Source: Candidatus Sumerlaeota bacterium (lineage in GTDB: Bacteria; Sumerlaeota; Sumerlaeia; MWCT01; JAUWMI01). Taken from it: a DNA stretch of 42,006 nucleotides. Of this stretch, positions 26,901 to 34,937 are shown in pieces. Positions within the stretch are counted from its first letter, which is position 1, and each line of letters begins with the position of its first letter. Position numbers and translations under genes: made by a program. Location of the stretch: NCBI GenBank assembly GCA_030613245.1, contig JAUWMI010000037.1, forward strand, positions 1-42,006, written 5' to 3'. The notes under the pieces were generated by a model. The model did not search any database. It had not been told where the DNA came from and was given only the letters and a program-made list of their open reading frames with translations.

Positions 26901-28984
26901 TATCGAGTTGTTGATTCCAGCAGTTCACGCCAGACCCGGTCACGTTCCGACAAAATATCGTTCACAGATTTTGGCGCCCATGGTTGGCTACTTTTTAGAA
27001 CATTGTCGCGCGCGTTGAGTAGTGCGGTTAGCGCTTTCTTTAAAGTCATTAATTGTTCATTACTGCAATTACTAATTGCCGCGTATCCCCTAGTGCCCCT
27101 CACGGCGGAAAAACGTTCACAGATGGCTTTGGCCTTGAGCTCTGCCTCACGGGTCCGGCAGAATTCTTCAAGACTAGGGAGCTCTTTCACTTTCACGAAG
27201 GTCTTCTGAGTCTGGAGAACCCGATCTGGAGTCAATTGCCTGTGCATTCGGAGAAAATCCAAAGCCTCTAGATCAGAAAGCGGAGGATCCGTCTCTATTC
27301 CTATCGCTGCGTTCAGCCAACCATGCATTTGACGCTCTGATGAGACCCGCTGGGCAATTCGCAGAGCCGTGCCCCTATATTTGCCTTCACAAATATGATG
27401 TTCGTAAGTTTCTCGTTCCCGGATTTCTCGCAGACGGCGAGATAGATCCGCTTCCCGACGGCGCAACTGATCCCGTTCTCTATTCAAATGGTCAATCTTC
27501 TCTCTGTTCGCGTCCGGATGCCAGCCATATCGGCGGTTCGTAATTCCTTCCACTGAGTGTTCCAAATCCTTGAGCGAGGAAGGGTCATTTCCAAGTAAAC
27601 TGACACATAGCGGCCTAACATCTTCAGGAAGCATATTCTTCAGCACCTTGAGCGCACGGGGAGTCTGACTGGTTACAAGCACGCGGCGGCCAGAAGCGAG
27701 TAAGTGGCAGATTAGATTAGCTATTGTGTGGCTCTTACCTGTCCCAGGAGGTCCTTGAACCAACACGCCTTGCGTTTGTTCAAGGGCACGGATGATTCTC
27801 ATTTGTTCCTCATTCGATGGACGAGGCAATAGCATGTCTTTGAACTCGCTGATTTTTGGGGGACCATCAGAGACTTTGTTGATATCTATACTTCCCTCCT
27901 TAATCTTGACCAGCGGACGAATTCCGGAAGGAATTTCGGCTTTGGATTGCAGCTGCTCTATGATCTTTTGATATGTTGTCACCAAGCTTCGTTCCGTTCG
28001 TCTTCGTAGGATAATCGCAGGAGCGAAGGTGACTTTTGGCTCTGAACCCAAATCTGCAGGCGGACGCAGCTCACTCGAATAAGTACCTTCAGCTGATACA
28101 TCGTAAATCCATCCGCGCAATAGGTCTTCTACGCTTGAGGTTGCTTCCTCATCTTCGATGCCCCAGATATCATCGCCAATATCCTGGATCTGGCTTTCAA
28201 TCTTAGCTTGAGCATCAGCATCGGGCCGTTCATGAGCCTCAAGCATCTCGTCTTCGAGCGTCAACTTTGCTCCTTCGGGGCCAGGACTCACGAAAAGTGT
28301 TCCGTTTTGGGCATCAAGCTCAACAGATGCTTCAGCTGCGAGGAGGTGACGCCGAACCTCCTGTCCAGTGGGCGTTTTCCATATTAGCAGGCCGAGGCCC
28401 ATTGTCAACTCCACCATCTCGCCCTGTCGCTTTAGCTGTTGATATATGGCATGAAGTCGAGCATATACACGCTGTATCTTCTTAGTGCGTTCGTTCTCCT
28501 TTGCCCAGGCCAGCCACTTTTGGTCTAAATACTTTTTCCAAAGCGCAAGGAGATGTGGATAGTCAGAAAGTTCGAGAAATCGGGGTCTCTCGCCTTGCTC
28601 TGTCTGCTCCCCTTTCAGGTCGTCGTCCGATTCTGGAGCAAGGATGCGAGGAAGAAGATTTGGAATGCGCGAGGATTCAGCAAGGTCATCTTTCCTTACC
28701 CAAGGCTTCAACTCATCTGGGACTGGTGGACAAGGGTATAACCGCGGCTTCTTGACTCCGAGCCAAAGTTGCTCATGATCTTTTAGTCTCTCATGCCATG
28801 CCAGGGTGTAGCATTCTCGTTCCTTCGGTATGTCGGAAAGCCAGAGGACTTGTTCATATTCGCTGACATTACGAACAACCTTTGTGCGGAGCTTAGCAAG
28901 TTCGGCCAGATAAGTAAAAAGTCCGATGGCACGCTTTCGCATACAATCCTGCAAGGCAGTTTCTTCAGTCCCATCTGGCGTCAT
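23990..28984 (-). CDS. Giant SF1 (COG1112-type) helicase with C-terminal MTES_1575/DUF559-like nuclease
   Basis: ATG 28984 is preferred because AAAGGAG is 9 bp upstream; the earlier ATG 28993 abuts that site. The 1664-residue protein has a divergent N-terminal region (1-380), the helicase first half with GPPGTGKS (about 410), a coiled or helical insertion (about 480-1060), IIDEASQ (about 1088), VVGDNEQ, then AFQGDERDV and RRFNVAASRAKDQ (about 1318). Residues 1368-1461 form a Vsr-like PD-(D/E)XK nuclease, with DLVVE, AVECDGDYWH and WRVRGCEF. A charged linker and an 80-residue helical tail follow. Helicase-Vsr fusions include the Hhe defence type; whether this is an orthologue cannot be settled here. 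It stands alone, with its own spacer upstream. Confidence 0.88.
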   Translation of the reverse strand: MTPDGTEETALQDCMRKRAIGLFTYLAELAKLRTKVVRNVSEYEQVLWLSDIPKERECYTLAWHERLKDHEQLWLGVKKPRLYPCPPVPDELKPWVRKDDLAESSRIPNLLPRILAPESDDDLKGEQTEQGERPRFLELSDYPHLLALWKKYLDQKWLAWAKENERTKKIQRVYARLHAIYQQLKRQGEMVELTMGLGLLIWKTPTGQEVRRHLLAAEASVELDAQNGTLFVSPGPEGAKLTLEDEMLEAHERPDADAQAKIESQIQDIGDDIWGIEDEEATSSVEDLLRGWIYDVSAEGTYSSELRPPADLGSEPKVTFAPAIILRRRTERSLVTTYQKIIEQLQSKAEIPSGIRPLVKIKEGSIDINKVSDGPPKISEFKDMLLPRPSNEEQMRIIRALEQTQGVLVQGPPGTGKSHTIANLICHLLASGRRVLVTSQTPRALKVLKNMLPEDVRPLCVSLLGNDPSSLKDLEHSVEGITNRRYGWHPDANREKIDHLNRERDQLRRREADLSRRLREIRERETYEHHICEGKYRGTALRIAQRVSSERQMHGWLNAAIGIETDPPLSDLEALDFLRMHRQLTPDRVLQTQKTFVKVKELPSLEEFCRTREAELKAKAICERFSAVRGTRGYAAISNCSNEQLMTLKKALTALLNARDNVLKSSQPWAPKSVNDILSERDRVWRELLESTTRYLARPKKYARLAEETQTELPEAHSRSQIIGDAQRLIKHFENGGRLGWSFLRPRIVKETRYILKETRIDGRKCDTKERLSKLLAKLLVDDDLERLWCYWSAFVEKYEGNRSAQVAQLEDLCEPLEQLLNLHTLLRHASDMCMAIEGLTQPAWYNIEEVERYLHTVEAVESEWNLKNSKALFEKTEKLLLSYTAKTNTHPVVKEVHDALMARYEQGYRKALAKLEHLEGDLQLIERRQNSQNKLTQSAPEIAELLEAQPHLPDWDERMAHFVDSWRWAQARTWLDEYIAAVNEAEIVSELERIQEKILQTTAELAGVLAWQHCLERLSESQRMNLMAWKEAVKLIGKGTGKRAPIHRRDARKRMDEARSAIPAWIMPLYRVAETVNPSVDAYDVVIIDEASQSGPDALFLLTLADKIVVVGDNEQISPANVGIPLDDVDLLRDRYINDLPLKDALGLETSIFALAVIMYGNRIVLREHFRCMPEIIQFSNNLCYAHTPLEPLRQYPAQRLEPVIAVHVPDGYREGGNRTPLNRPEAEVIVNKIAECCRDPKYKGKTMGVISLLGEYQARVIERMLLEEIGPEEIERRNLVCGDAYAFQGDERDVMFLSMVAAPTETGVIVLGRAADRRRFNVAASRAKDQMWLFHTPTLNDFRNKECVRYKLLEYCLNPKPAQVDGSRDKCANDFEKAVYDKIVGRGYKVIPQFEVAGYFIDLVVEGMRARLAVECDGDYWHSEPEQRERDMQRQRVLERCGWTFWRVRGCEFYYDPDAALEGLWRTLELLEIYPDIGHQSTSHREKTELEESKGAVSDIQKQSGEGASFDVKRSSDLVRYHEPATPQPPEETAKSRQLRLFEESSRQPTLFEGHPKVTPQPSKQSQETKKKQKQTSKQPITAEDQQLIDWISTIPSDIWFLVAHWAKVNNILQPWERSLVFSIGKRVSRGTSVSVKQARHAHRVYHEALEQGFDEHKEKKK

Positions 28985-29455
28985 GCTCAGCATCTCCTTT
29001 GAATTTTATCCAACCACTATAGATTAGTGTCTTTATATCAAATCGTAAGTTGTAAGGCAAGCGAAAAAACGATTTGCGAGCAACGCATATGCGAGATTGT
29101 AGCTGATCGGTATGATTGTGGAAGGGTGGAGGCTAGGGGTACACCAATGACACCATTCTGTGGCCCAAACTAGATCCAGCACTAGCCGGAATCATAAAGA
29201 TATCGGCAGATGCAAAGTCACTTAGGGCATGGAATGTCTTCCATTATGCCCGGAGTCTTGGAAATTCAAATTTGAACCTGCGATATCGGAAGTAATCTAA
29301 GAATGTGCTGCATTCGTTCCCGCACCAGCTGCTTATTAGGCAAGACATATCCACCCATCTCCAGCTTCTCTTGCACAGTCATTGAAGGAAATCCCTTGCC
29401 CCATCAGTCACAAATGCCATCCCTTTCTTCATCAACTCGTGCGGCTATGGCAAGC
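28985..29455. other. Spacer between the giant helicase and the tRNA terminator
   Basis: About 470 bp without a supported gene. A minus-strand TATAGT near 29020 could be a -10 for the helicase, but no good -35 accompanies it. No integrase, no copy of a tRNA 3' end and no insertion sequence end were seen, although this is where an island-tRNA junction would lie. Confidence 0.5.
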
Positions 29456-29488
29456 AAAAAAAAGAGGGGAAGTGGTGATCTTCCCCTC
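29456..29488 (-). terminator. Rho-independent terminator of the tRNA operon
   Basis: GAGGGGAAG (29464-29472) pairs with CTTCCCCTC (29480-29488) around a 7-nt loop. On the minus strand the 9-bp stem is followed by eight T residues. It lies about 150 bp past the last tRNA (Lys), in the correct orientation. Confidence 0.85.
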
Positions 29489-29634
29489 CGTCAGCAATGC
29501 AATCTCAGTGCAATTTGAAACGCCGTTTAAAGCGGGTGGAAGGCGGACGGAAAGACGGAAATCGCATTTAGCCAACTACTGCAAGTCCGCATGAGAACTA
29601 GAGAAGAGCGCATAACAAGCGCCTAAAAAGACAG

Positions 29635-29708
29635 TGGGCCGTGGAGGAATCGAACCTCCAACCTCCTGATTAAGAGTCAGCTGCTCTGCCTAGTTGAGCT
29701 AACGGCCC
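29635..29708 (-). tRNA. tRNA-Lys (anticodon CTT)
   Basis: A full cloverleaf: acceptor GGGCCGT/ACGGCCC, anticodon loop CTCTTAA, T arm GGTTCGATTCC. Discriminator A; the CCA end is not encoded. It is the last gene of the tRNA operon. Confidence 0.95.
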
Positions 29709-29728
29709 ACCCAGAGAGGAATAAGAAC

Positions 29729-29805
<77 letters not shown>

Positions 29806-29952
29806 ACATTGGCTTGTTCATTGGCCGAACCTGATTGCGTCTGCTAACTTAAAAACGGAACACGGCGCAGAGCCTACCCATTTTGTCTGGCTCTACCACA
29901 GCGCCTATATTGAGCACCTCCGCACTCGCGAAGCCCTGAACACACGAAGAAG

Positions 29953-30026
29953 TACGCCTGAAAGGATTCGAACCTTCGACACACGGCTCCGGAGGCCGTT
30001 GCTCTATCCAACTGAGCTACAGGCGC
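29953..30026 (-). tRNA. tRNA-Arg (anticodon CCG)
   Basis: Acceptor GCGCCTG/CAGGCGT, anticodon loop CTCCGGA, T arm GGTTCGAATCC. Discriminator A, CCA not encoded. It is about 150 bp from the next tRNA. Confidence 0.95.
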
Positions 30027-30065
30027 ACATGCCTTCACGCAACAGCACATCATACTTAAAACACA

Positions 30066-30143
30066 TGGGGTGGGTAGAGGGACTTGAACCCTCGGCCCCC
30101 AGGGCCACAACCTGGTGCTCTCACCGACTGAGCTATACCCACC
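30066..30143 (-). tRNA. tRNA-His (anticodon GTG)
   Basis: Acceptor GTGGGTA/TACCCAC, anticodon loop TTGTGGC. An extra 5' G (position -1, at 30143) faces discriminator C, the histidine identity pair. CCA is encoded. Confidence 0.95.
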
Positions 30144-30163
30144 ACATCAGAAAACCCGTAGCA

Positions 30164-30237
<74 letters not shown>

Positions 30238-30340
30238 ACACACTAACTTCCATGTGACTCGACTGAAGCCTCTGTGGGTTGTTGCCACTCCATGCGAAGA
30301 CATCCCGCTGAAGCGCAGCCAGTATTAATAAGTTTGAAAC

Positions 30341-30417
30341 TGGTCGGGGCGAGTGGACTTGAACCACCGACCTCCTGCTCCCAAGGCAGGCGCGCTAGCC
30401 ACCTGCGCTACGCCCCG
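30341..30417 (-). tRNA. tRNA-Pro (anticodon TGG)
   Basis: Acceptor CGGGGCG/CGCCCCG, anticodon loop CTTGGGA, T arm GGTTCAAGTCC, discriminator A with encoded CCA. It is the first gene of the tRNA operon. The 128-bp spacer to rdgB should carry the operon promoter, but I see no strong pair there. Confidence 0.95.
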
Positions 30418-30545
30418 ATCGTACACACTGTCAGGCACCACTGAGCCAGATGCGTATAAAGGACTCAACGCCAGTTTTTACGGTCTAAAACAGTGGCCTA
30501 AATGGATTATTTGATGCCTTATTTTCTATAGCTCGGCCACAGCTT

Positions 30546-31163
30546 CTAAAGACTCAGTAAATCACCAAAGGTGGCACTATTGTCAATCATTTTTTTGAGC
30601 AAGACAATGATCTGGCGAAGCGCAAGCGAGCGGTGACTGAGCTGATTTTTCTCTTCCAATGTGAGTTCAGCCATGGTCTTGCCCAGCTCAGGAAGATAGA
30701 AAATCGGGTCGTACCCGAACCCTCCCGAGCCATGTGGTTCGCGCACAATCTCACCACAACAATAGCCGCACCGCACGAGAGACCGTCCATCAGGGTGTGC
30801 GAGCGCCATGGCGCAGACGAAACGCGCTCGTCGCTCACCTGCCGGCACGGCGTTGAGCTCAGCGAGAAGCTTCTGGATTCGCTCGGAACTTGTCGGCGCA
30901 TAGCGTGCTGAAAGGACGCCTGGGCGTCCATTAAGGGCGTCTACTTCCAGACCTGAATCATCAGCAATAGATAACAGGCCTGATCTCTTGGCACAGAAAC
31001 AAGCCTTGGCTCGCGCATTCTCTTCAAATGTGGTGCCGTCTTCTTTCACTTCCCCAATGGCCGGAAAATGCGCCAGCGTCCTGATGTGTAATGGCAGCTC
31101 GTCAAGCAGAGCCATGAGCTCACGTACCTTATCCTGATTATTCGTTGCGAGTAGAAGATCCAT
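30546..31163 (-). CDS. rdgB: XTP/dITP diphosphatase (RdgB/HAM1 family)
   Basis: The enzyme hydrolyses non-canonical purine triphosphates (dITP, XTP, dXTP) to monophosphates and pyrophosphate, keeping deaminated purines out of DNA and RNA. Family signatures are all present: LLLATNNQDKVREL at the N-terminus, FEENARAKA, ADDSGLEVDALNGRPGV, ARYA, GFGYDPIFYLPE and the C-terminal LTLEEKNQLSHRSLA. I start at ATG 31163 (205 residues), where the family normally begins; a longer frame from 31211 would add 16 unmatched residues and begin upstream of the likely transcription start. It is transcribed alone, upstream of and in the same direction as the tRNA operon. Cytoplasmic housekeeping function. Confidence 0.96.
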   Translation of the reverse strand: MDLLLATNNQDKVRELMALLDELPLHIRTLAHFPAIGEVKEDGTTFEENARAKACFCAKRSGLLSIADDSGLEVDALNGRPGVLSARYAPTSSERIQKLLAELNAVPAGERRARFVCAMALAHPDGRSLVRCGYCCGEIVREPHGSGGFGYDPIFYLPELGKTMAELTLEEKNQLSHRSLALRQIIVLLKKMIDNSATFGDLLSL

Positions 31164-31211
31164 GTCGTCTCTTGCTCCCGACTTGTGCGCCTCCAGCGTA
31201 TTTGTACACAA

Positions 31212-31220
31212 ATTATAGCA
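31212..31220 (-). promoter_or_regulatory. Extended -10 promoter of rdgB
   Basis: On the minus strand TGCTATAAT is a perfect extended -10 (TGnTATAAT); no good -35 is present, as is usual for this class. Transcription would start near 31205, about 40 bases before ATG 31163 and after the alternative ATG at 31211, which supports the shorter protein. Confidence 0.6.
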
Positions 31221-31475
31221 ATATAAAATATCTTCAGAGCATAACGAAATTTCGTACTGATTTTATGACAAGAACGGGGACTACTCAACAAAAAACGCGG
31301 AAATTATTGACACAAACCGAATTCTTGCCCTAGCGTTCAGGATTACACCTGAGATGGCTGAGAAATTTGCGAATAGCGTTCTTGAAAATTGTACACGGGT
31401 GCGGTTGGCGTGCGGCTCATAGTTTATGCGGATGCATGATTCGCGCACAAATGCAGAACTTCACAGAGGTTGGTC
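31221..31475. other. Divergent spacer between rdgB and the FAD-subunit gene
   Basis: The plus-strand promoter of the next gene should be here. TTGACA at 31307-31312 is a perfect -35, but the base group 18 bp on (TAGCGT, 31331) matches -10 poorly. No gene or repeat is visible. Confidence 0.4.
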
Positions 31476-32363
31476 ATGCTGAAACCTGTGGATTATCTTA
31501 GTCCGACGACCATAGATGAACTACTAAGGCTCATTGAGTTACATCGCGACAAGGACTACAAGGTGCTGGCTGGTGGAACGGACCTGATTGTGCGTATGAA
31601 AGAGAAAATCGAGAAGCCTGATTTCCTAATTGACCTGAGCCATGTTGAAGAGCTCGCGCGGATTGAAGAACGCGCCAATATGATCTATCTCGGAGCAATG
31701 GTGACGTGCGCGCACATTATCTCATCCAAGCTGTTGAGCCAATCCGCGGCAATTCTTGTTGCGGCCTGCCAGCGCTTGGGCTCCCCACAAATTCGTAGTC
31801 GTGCAACGCTTGGCGGCAATATTGCCAACGCTTCACCCGCAGGCGACACTGTTCCTCCCCTGCTCGCTCTCGATGCCTCGCTTGAGTTACAATCCCCATC
31901 CAGATCGCGTACTGTTGCTCTAGAAAGTTTCTTTCGCGGGCCAGGAGAAACCATACTTGACCCCGACGAGCTAATCATAGCGATTCAGTTTTCAAAGCCT
32001 ACCCCCGATGAAAAAGGGTTCTTTTTAAAACTGGGGCAGCGAAGTGCAATGAGCATTTCAAAGATCAGCGTGGCCGGGCAACTTCATCTGAATATGGGAC
32101 GGACAGCCTGGATCCGCATTGCATATGGTGCGGTGGCCTCAACGCCAATCCGGGCGCATGCAGTTGAAGACTTCTTACGAGGCAAATCCCTCACGCCAGC
32201 AATCATTACGGAAGCCGCAGAGATTGCCCAGCAGACCGTGTCGCCGATTACGGACATTCGTTCGACTGAATCCTATCGGCGAAAAATGAGCAGTATCCTC
32301 CTTCGGCGCGGCCTGGAAGGTCTCATGGCAGCTGCCGCACCGCCAGGAGCTCGATCCAGCTGA
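31476..32363 (+). CDS. FAD-binding subunit of the xanthine/CO dehydrogenase family (CoxM/XdhB-like), orphan
   Basis: Typical medium subunit of molybdenum hydroxylases: a PCMH-type FAD domain with VLAGGTDLIVRMK (FAD pyrophosphate loop, about residues 30-42), ATLGGNIANASPAGDTVPPLLALDA (about 108-132; cited by its ends ATLGGN and LLALDA) and a C-terminal CO-dehydrogenase flavoprotein domain ending SYRRKMSSILLRR. Length 295 fits the family. ATG 31476 follows GAGGT; a TTG two codons earlier is less likely. Its usual partners, the molybdopterin large subunit and the 2Fe-2S small subunit, are not adjacent: rdgB is upstream on the other strand and a ClC gene is 22 bp downstream. The electron donor and substrate are therefore unknown. 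Confidence 0.9.
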   Translation: MLKPVDYLSPTTIDELLRLIELHRDKDYKVLAGGTDLIVRMKEKIEKPDFLIDLSHVEELARIEERANMIYLGAMVTCAHIISSKLLSQSAAILVAACQRLGSPQIRSRATLGGNIANASPAGDTVPPLLALDASLELQSPSRSRTVALESFFRGPGETILDPDELIIAIQFSKPTPDEKGFFLKLGQRSAMSISKISVAGQLHLNMGRTAWIRIAYGAVASTPIRAHAVEDFLRGKSLTPAIITEAAEIAQQTVSPITDIRSTESYRRKMSSILLRRGLEGLMAAAAPPGARSS

Positions 32364-32385
32364 TAATCTTCACCGTGAACCTACC

Positions 32386-34191
32386 ATGACGAAAAACACG
32401 AGAGAAAGAGCGCCCTTCGCAGAATCCGAAGATATCAAGGCCAGCTCTACGACCAAGAGCTTTGTTGACAGGCTGAAGCTTAAGGAAAACACGTATCTTC
32501 TGATTCTCGCCGTGGTTATTGGCTTGCTAACCGGGCTTGTTGCAGTCATTTTTCGCAAGCTGATTGTTCTGACAAACGACTACTTATTTGCGCGCGAAAA
32601 TCCTATATTGGGACTTCCCTCTGAGCTGGTTATACTGCTTGCGCCTGCGCTTGGCGGACTTATAGTTGGGCTGCTAGTTTACCGGATTATAAAGTTGCCT
32701 GGAGGCCATGGCGTACCATCGGTAATGAAGGCCGTGGCCACGGGCCGCGTTGTTCTGCATCCCGGGATGGGGATCAAGTCGCTCTCCTCCGTGATTACCA
32801 TGGGCTCGGGCGGATCAGCGGGGCCGGAAGGGCCGATTGTTGAGATCGGCTCGGTCATCGGGTCGTTTGTCGGACGGATGGCACGTGTCTCGCGCAGACG
32901 TCTAGGTGTGCTGGTAGGATGCGGGGCGGCATCGGGCATTGCTGCGGTGTTTAATGCACCCATTGGCGGGGTTTTCTTTGCACTGGAGATTATTCTGGGC
33001 AACTTTGCGATTCAGACGTTTAGCCCTGTGGTACTCTCGGCGGTTGTTGCCGCCATCGTGTCAAAAGCGCTGCTTGGCGATTCGCCAGCCTTCATTGTTC
33101 CCTTTGAACAAATTTTCAGCCAGACGCAGCTCTCACTCGACTCTGCTATTGGGCTGCTGTTGGGCTACATTTTGTTGGGGCTTCTTTGCGGAGGCCTGGG
33201 TGCAATTTTAATTACGACATTGTATAAAACCCAAGACATCTTTACGAGCATCAAACTTCCCATGTGGCTGAAACCGATGATTGGCGGCCTGTGTGTTGGG
33301 CTGGTGGGAATTAAACTACCGCAGGTGCTGGGCGAAGGTTATTTCAATGTGAGCGAAGCACTGAGCGGCCATTTCGTCATCTGGTTTCTTGCTATTTTGT
33401 GCGTGATGAAGATTCTGGCTACCTCCCTCACTCTCGGGTCAGGTGGTACCGGCGGTTCATTTGCCCCAGCAATGTTTGTCGGTGCAATGGGAGGCGGAGC
33501 CCTGGGAAGCTTGATCAATCAAGTTTTCCCGGGTATTCCCGCCTTGCCGGCCTCGTTTGCTCTGATCGGAATGGCAGGGGTTGTGGCAAGCTCTCTGAAC
33601 GCGCCGATTACCGCAGTCCTGATCATCTTTGAAGTCACCGGCGGCGATTACCGCGTCATTCTCCCCCTTATGACCACAGTCGCAATCAGCGTGCTTGTGA
33701 CACATTCGGTCCAGAAGGGATCAGTTTATACCCTGAGTCTGCTACGAGATGGATTTGACGTAGAGCAAGCGAAGCGATTTGAGCCACTGGCGCAAGTTCG
33801 CGTGCGCGACGTCATGCGCACCAGTCTGACAAGACTTGATCCCGACACGACACTCCCTGAAATCCTCCGGATTGTCGCTGATAGTCCAAATAGCACCTTC
33901 CCTGTCATTGATGCCAACGAGCAGCTAGTAGGCGTCATCTCGATCCAGGATTTGCGATCAATCCTTACACTGGGTGAAATGAGTCCGCTTCTGATTGCCC
34001 GCGACATTGCGGATCATAATCCCAAATGCCTCTACCTCTTTGATACTGTGAGCGCTGCACTCAGCATCTTCAGTGATACGGACATTGAAGGCATTCCCGT
34101 GGTGGACACGCGCGATCCACGCAAGATCGTTGGCATTTTGAACCGCCAGGATGTGTTCGGGGCCTACAAAAAAGCCGTATCGCCACGTTAA
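32386..34191 (+). CDS. ClC-family chloride channel/transporter with two CBS domains, 601 aa
   Basis: An integral membrane protein with about ten hydrophobic segments (residues 35-460) and two C-terminal CBS domains (about 475-535 and 542-598) that usually sense nucleotides. Selectivity motifs are present: GGHGVPS (where CLC-ec1 has GSGIP), GSGGSAGPEGP with the external gating Glu148, and GSGGTGGSFAPAMFVG. In FNAPIGGVFFALEII the helix keeps Glu201, but the next residue, equivalent to the internal proton glutamate (Glu203 of CLC-ec1), is Ile202. That change is typical of channels or weakly coupled members, so chloride channel or uncoupled exchange is possible. The gene starts 22 bp after the FAD-subunit gene and is likely co-transcribed; no functional link is evident. 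Confidence 0.95.
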   Translation: MTKNTRERAPFAESEDIKASSTTKSFVDRLKLKENTYLLILAVVIGLLTGLVAVIFRKLIVLTNDYLFARENPILGLPSELVILLAPALGGLIVGLLVYRIIKLPGGHGVPSVMKAVATGRVVLHPGMGIKSLSSVITMGSGGSAGPEGPIVEIGSVIGSFVGRMARVSRRRLGVLVGCGAASGIAAVFNAPIGGVFFALEIILGNFAIQTFSPVVLSAVVAAIVSKALLGDSPAFIVPFEQIFSQTQLSLDSAIGLLLGYILLGLLCGGLGAILITTLYKTQDIFTSIKLPMWLKPMIGGLCVGLVGIKLPQVLGEGYFNVSEALSGHFVIWFLAILCVMKILATSLTLGSGGTGGSFAPAMFVGAMGGGALGSLINQVFPGIPALPASFALIGMAGVVASSLNAPITAVLIIFEVTGGDYRVILPLMTTVAISVLVTHSVQKGSVYTLSLLRDGFDVEQAKRFEPLAQVRVRDVMRTSLTRLDPDTTLPEILRIVADSPNSTFPVIDANEQLVGVISIQDLRSILTLGEMSPLLIARDIADHNPKCLYLFDTVSAALSIFSDTDIEGIPVVDTRDPRKIVGILNRQDVFGAYKKAVSPR

Positions 34192-34320
34192 TAAGCCAGA
34201 GGCTCATAAATGATGCAGGCAGAACGTTTTTAACCCCCGCCTTTCGTGTGCTGGAATCGGAGCACCTCTAGTACATCATCACACAAACTTTGGTGGATAT
34301 GCTATTCGGCAAGTTACCAT

Positions 34321-34348
34321 GTAGGGGCTCAAAATTTTGAGCCCCTAC
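34321..34348. repeat. 28-bp perfect palindrome, GTAGGGGC-type repeat
   Basis: Each arm is GTAGGGGCTCAAAA, joined without a loop to its complement. It lies 130 bp past the ClC stop and could end transcription in either direction, but it has only a weak T run. It shares its ends with the elements at 34619, 39309 and 39610 and is better viewed as a dispersed palindromic repeat. Confidence 0.75.
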
Positions 34349-34618
34349 TTGAACAAATAGGGGCAATTTGGAAGTCATTTTAAACCTCATATTTCCTGTG
34401 ATGGTGTACTAGCGCAGAACCGTCAGAATGTCTTCAGTGCCTCCCAGAAGATAGCTCGTCTGCATAATATTCCTAAGATGAGTTTTTCAAAATGCTAGCC
34501 TGCGATTGCTTCTCTTAAGGCGAACAGAAGCGCTTTCCTATATGATTCAGATGCAAAATCTCCCCCTTGCGCCAGCCTTGTATGCCTCTCTAGCCTGACA
34601 TGATATCCTTTCCCATAA

Positions 34619-34645
34619 GTAGGGGCGTTCAATTGAACGCCCTAC
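34619..34645. repeat. GTAGGGGC-type palindromic repeat, second copy
   Basis: The core GGGCGTTCAATTGAACGCCC (34623-34642) is a perfect palindrome, flanked by GTAG and TAC. The ends match the copy at 34321; the inner bases differ but remain self-complementary. Confidence 0.7.
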
Positions 34646-34681
34646 AGGGCTGAACCAAGGAGAATAAAGAAAAATGGGGAA

Positions 34682-34720
34682 TATTCTACACTATTCTACA
34701 ATATTGAAGAATATTCTACA
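34682..34720 (+). promoter_or_regulatory. Three phased TATTCTACA repeats, possible activator sites
   Basis: TATTCTACA occurs at 34682, 34692 and 34712, so the copies are exactly 10 and 20 bp apart and face the same side of the helix. They lie about 100-135 bp before the sigma-54-like promoter, the usual position for sites of a sigma-54 enhancer-binding protein. Confidence 0.5.
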
Positions 34721-34816
34721 GTGCGTGCTCCAGCAGGTCAGATATGAAGTAGGCCGAAATAGTCGTACATACCTGATTTTAGATATCTTACGTAATTGAA
34801 GCTTTATTTGCCGATT

Positions 34817-34832
34817 TGGCACGAGTTTTGTA
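34817..34832 (+). promoter_or_regulatory. Sigma-54 (RpoN)-type promoter candidate
   Basis: TGGCACGAGTTTTGTA fits the consensus TGGCACG-N4-TTGCW with one mismatch (T for C in the -12 box) and correct spacing. It is about 105 bp before ATG 34938. The mismatch is at a strongly conserved base, which keeps confidence moderate. Confidence 0.5.
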
Positions 34833-34937
34833 TTAACAAGATAGCTGTCTTGCATGGTGCAGAGGGTTAGTTTGACCTGCTGATTAAGGCAAGTTCTGGG
34901 TTGTGGCGGAAAGAAATCGAAGAGGAGAGGGGATTTT

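Larger units (their letters stand above)
34192..34937. other. Spacer upstream of the first beta-helix gene
   Basis: About 750 bp with no supported gene. It contains two palindromic repeats (34321 and 34619), three phased 9-bp repeats (34682-34720) and a sigma-54-like promoter (34817-34832), each listed separately. Confidence 0.6.

Noticed and set aside
29303-29594. Two overlapping plus-strand frames of about 70 codons near the tRNA terminator
   Set aside because: They run through the terminator hairpin and its A-run, which rules out a conserved coding role.
28985-29700. An attachment site of an integrative element at the tRNA-Lys gene
   Set aside because: No second copy of the tRNA-Lys 3' end was found at the far side of the island and there is no integrase gene in the window.
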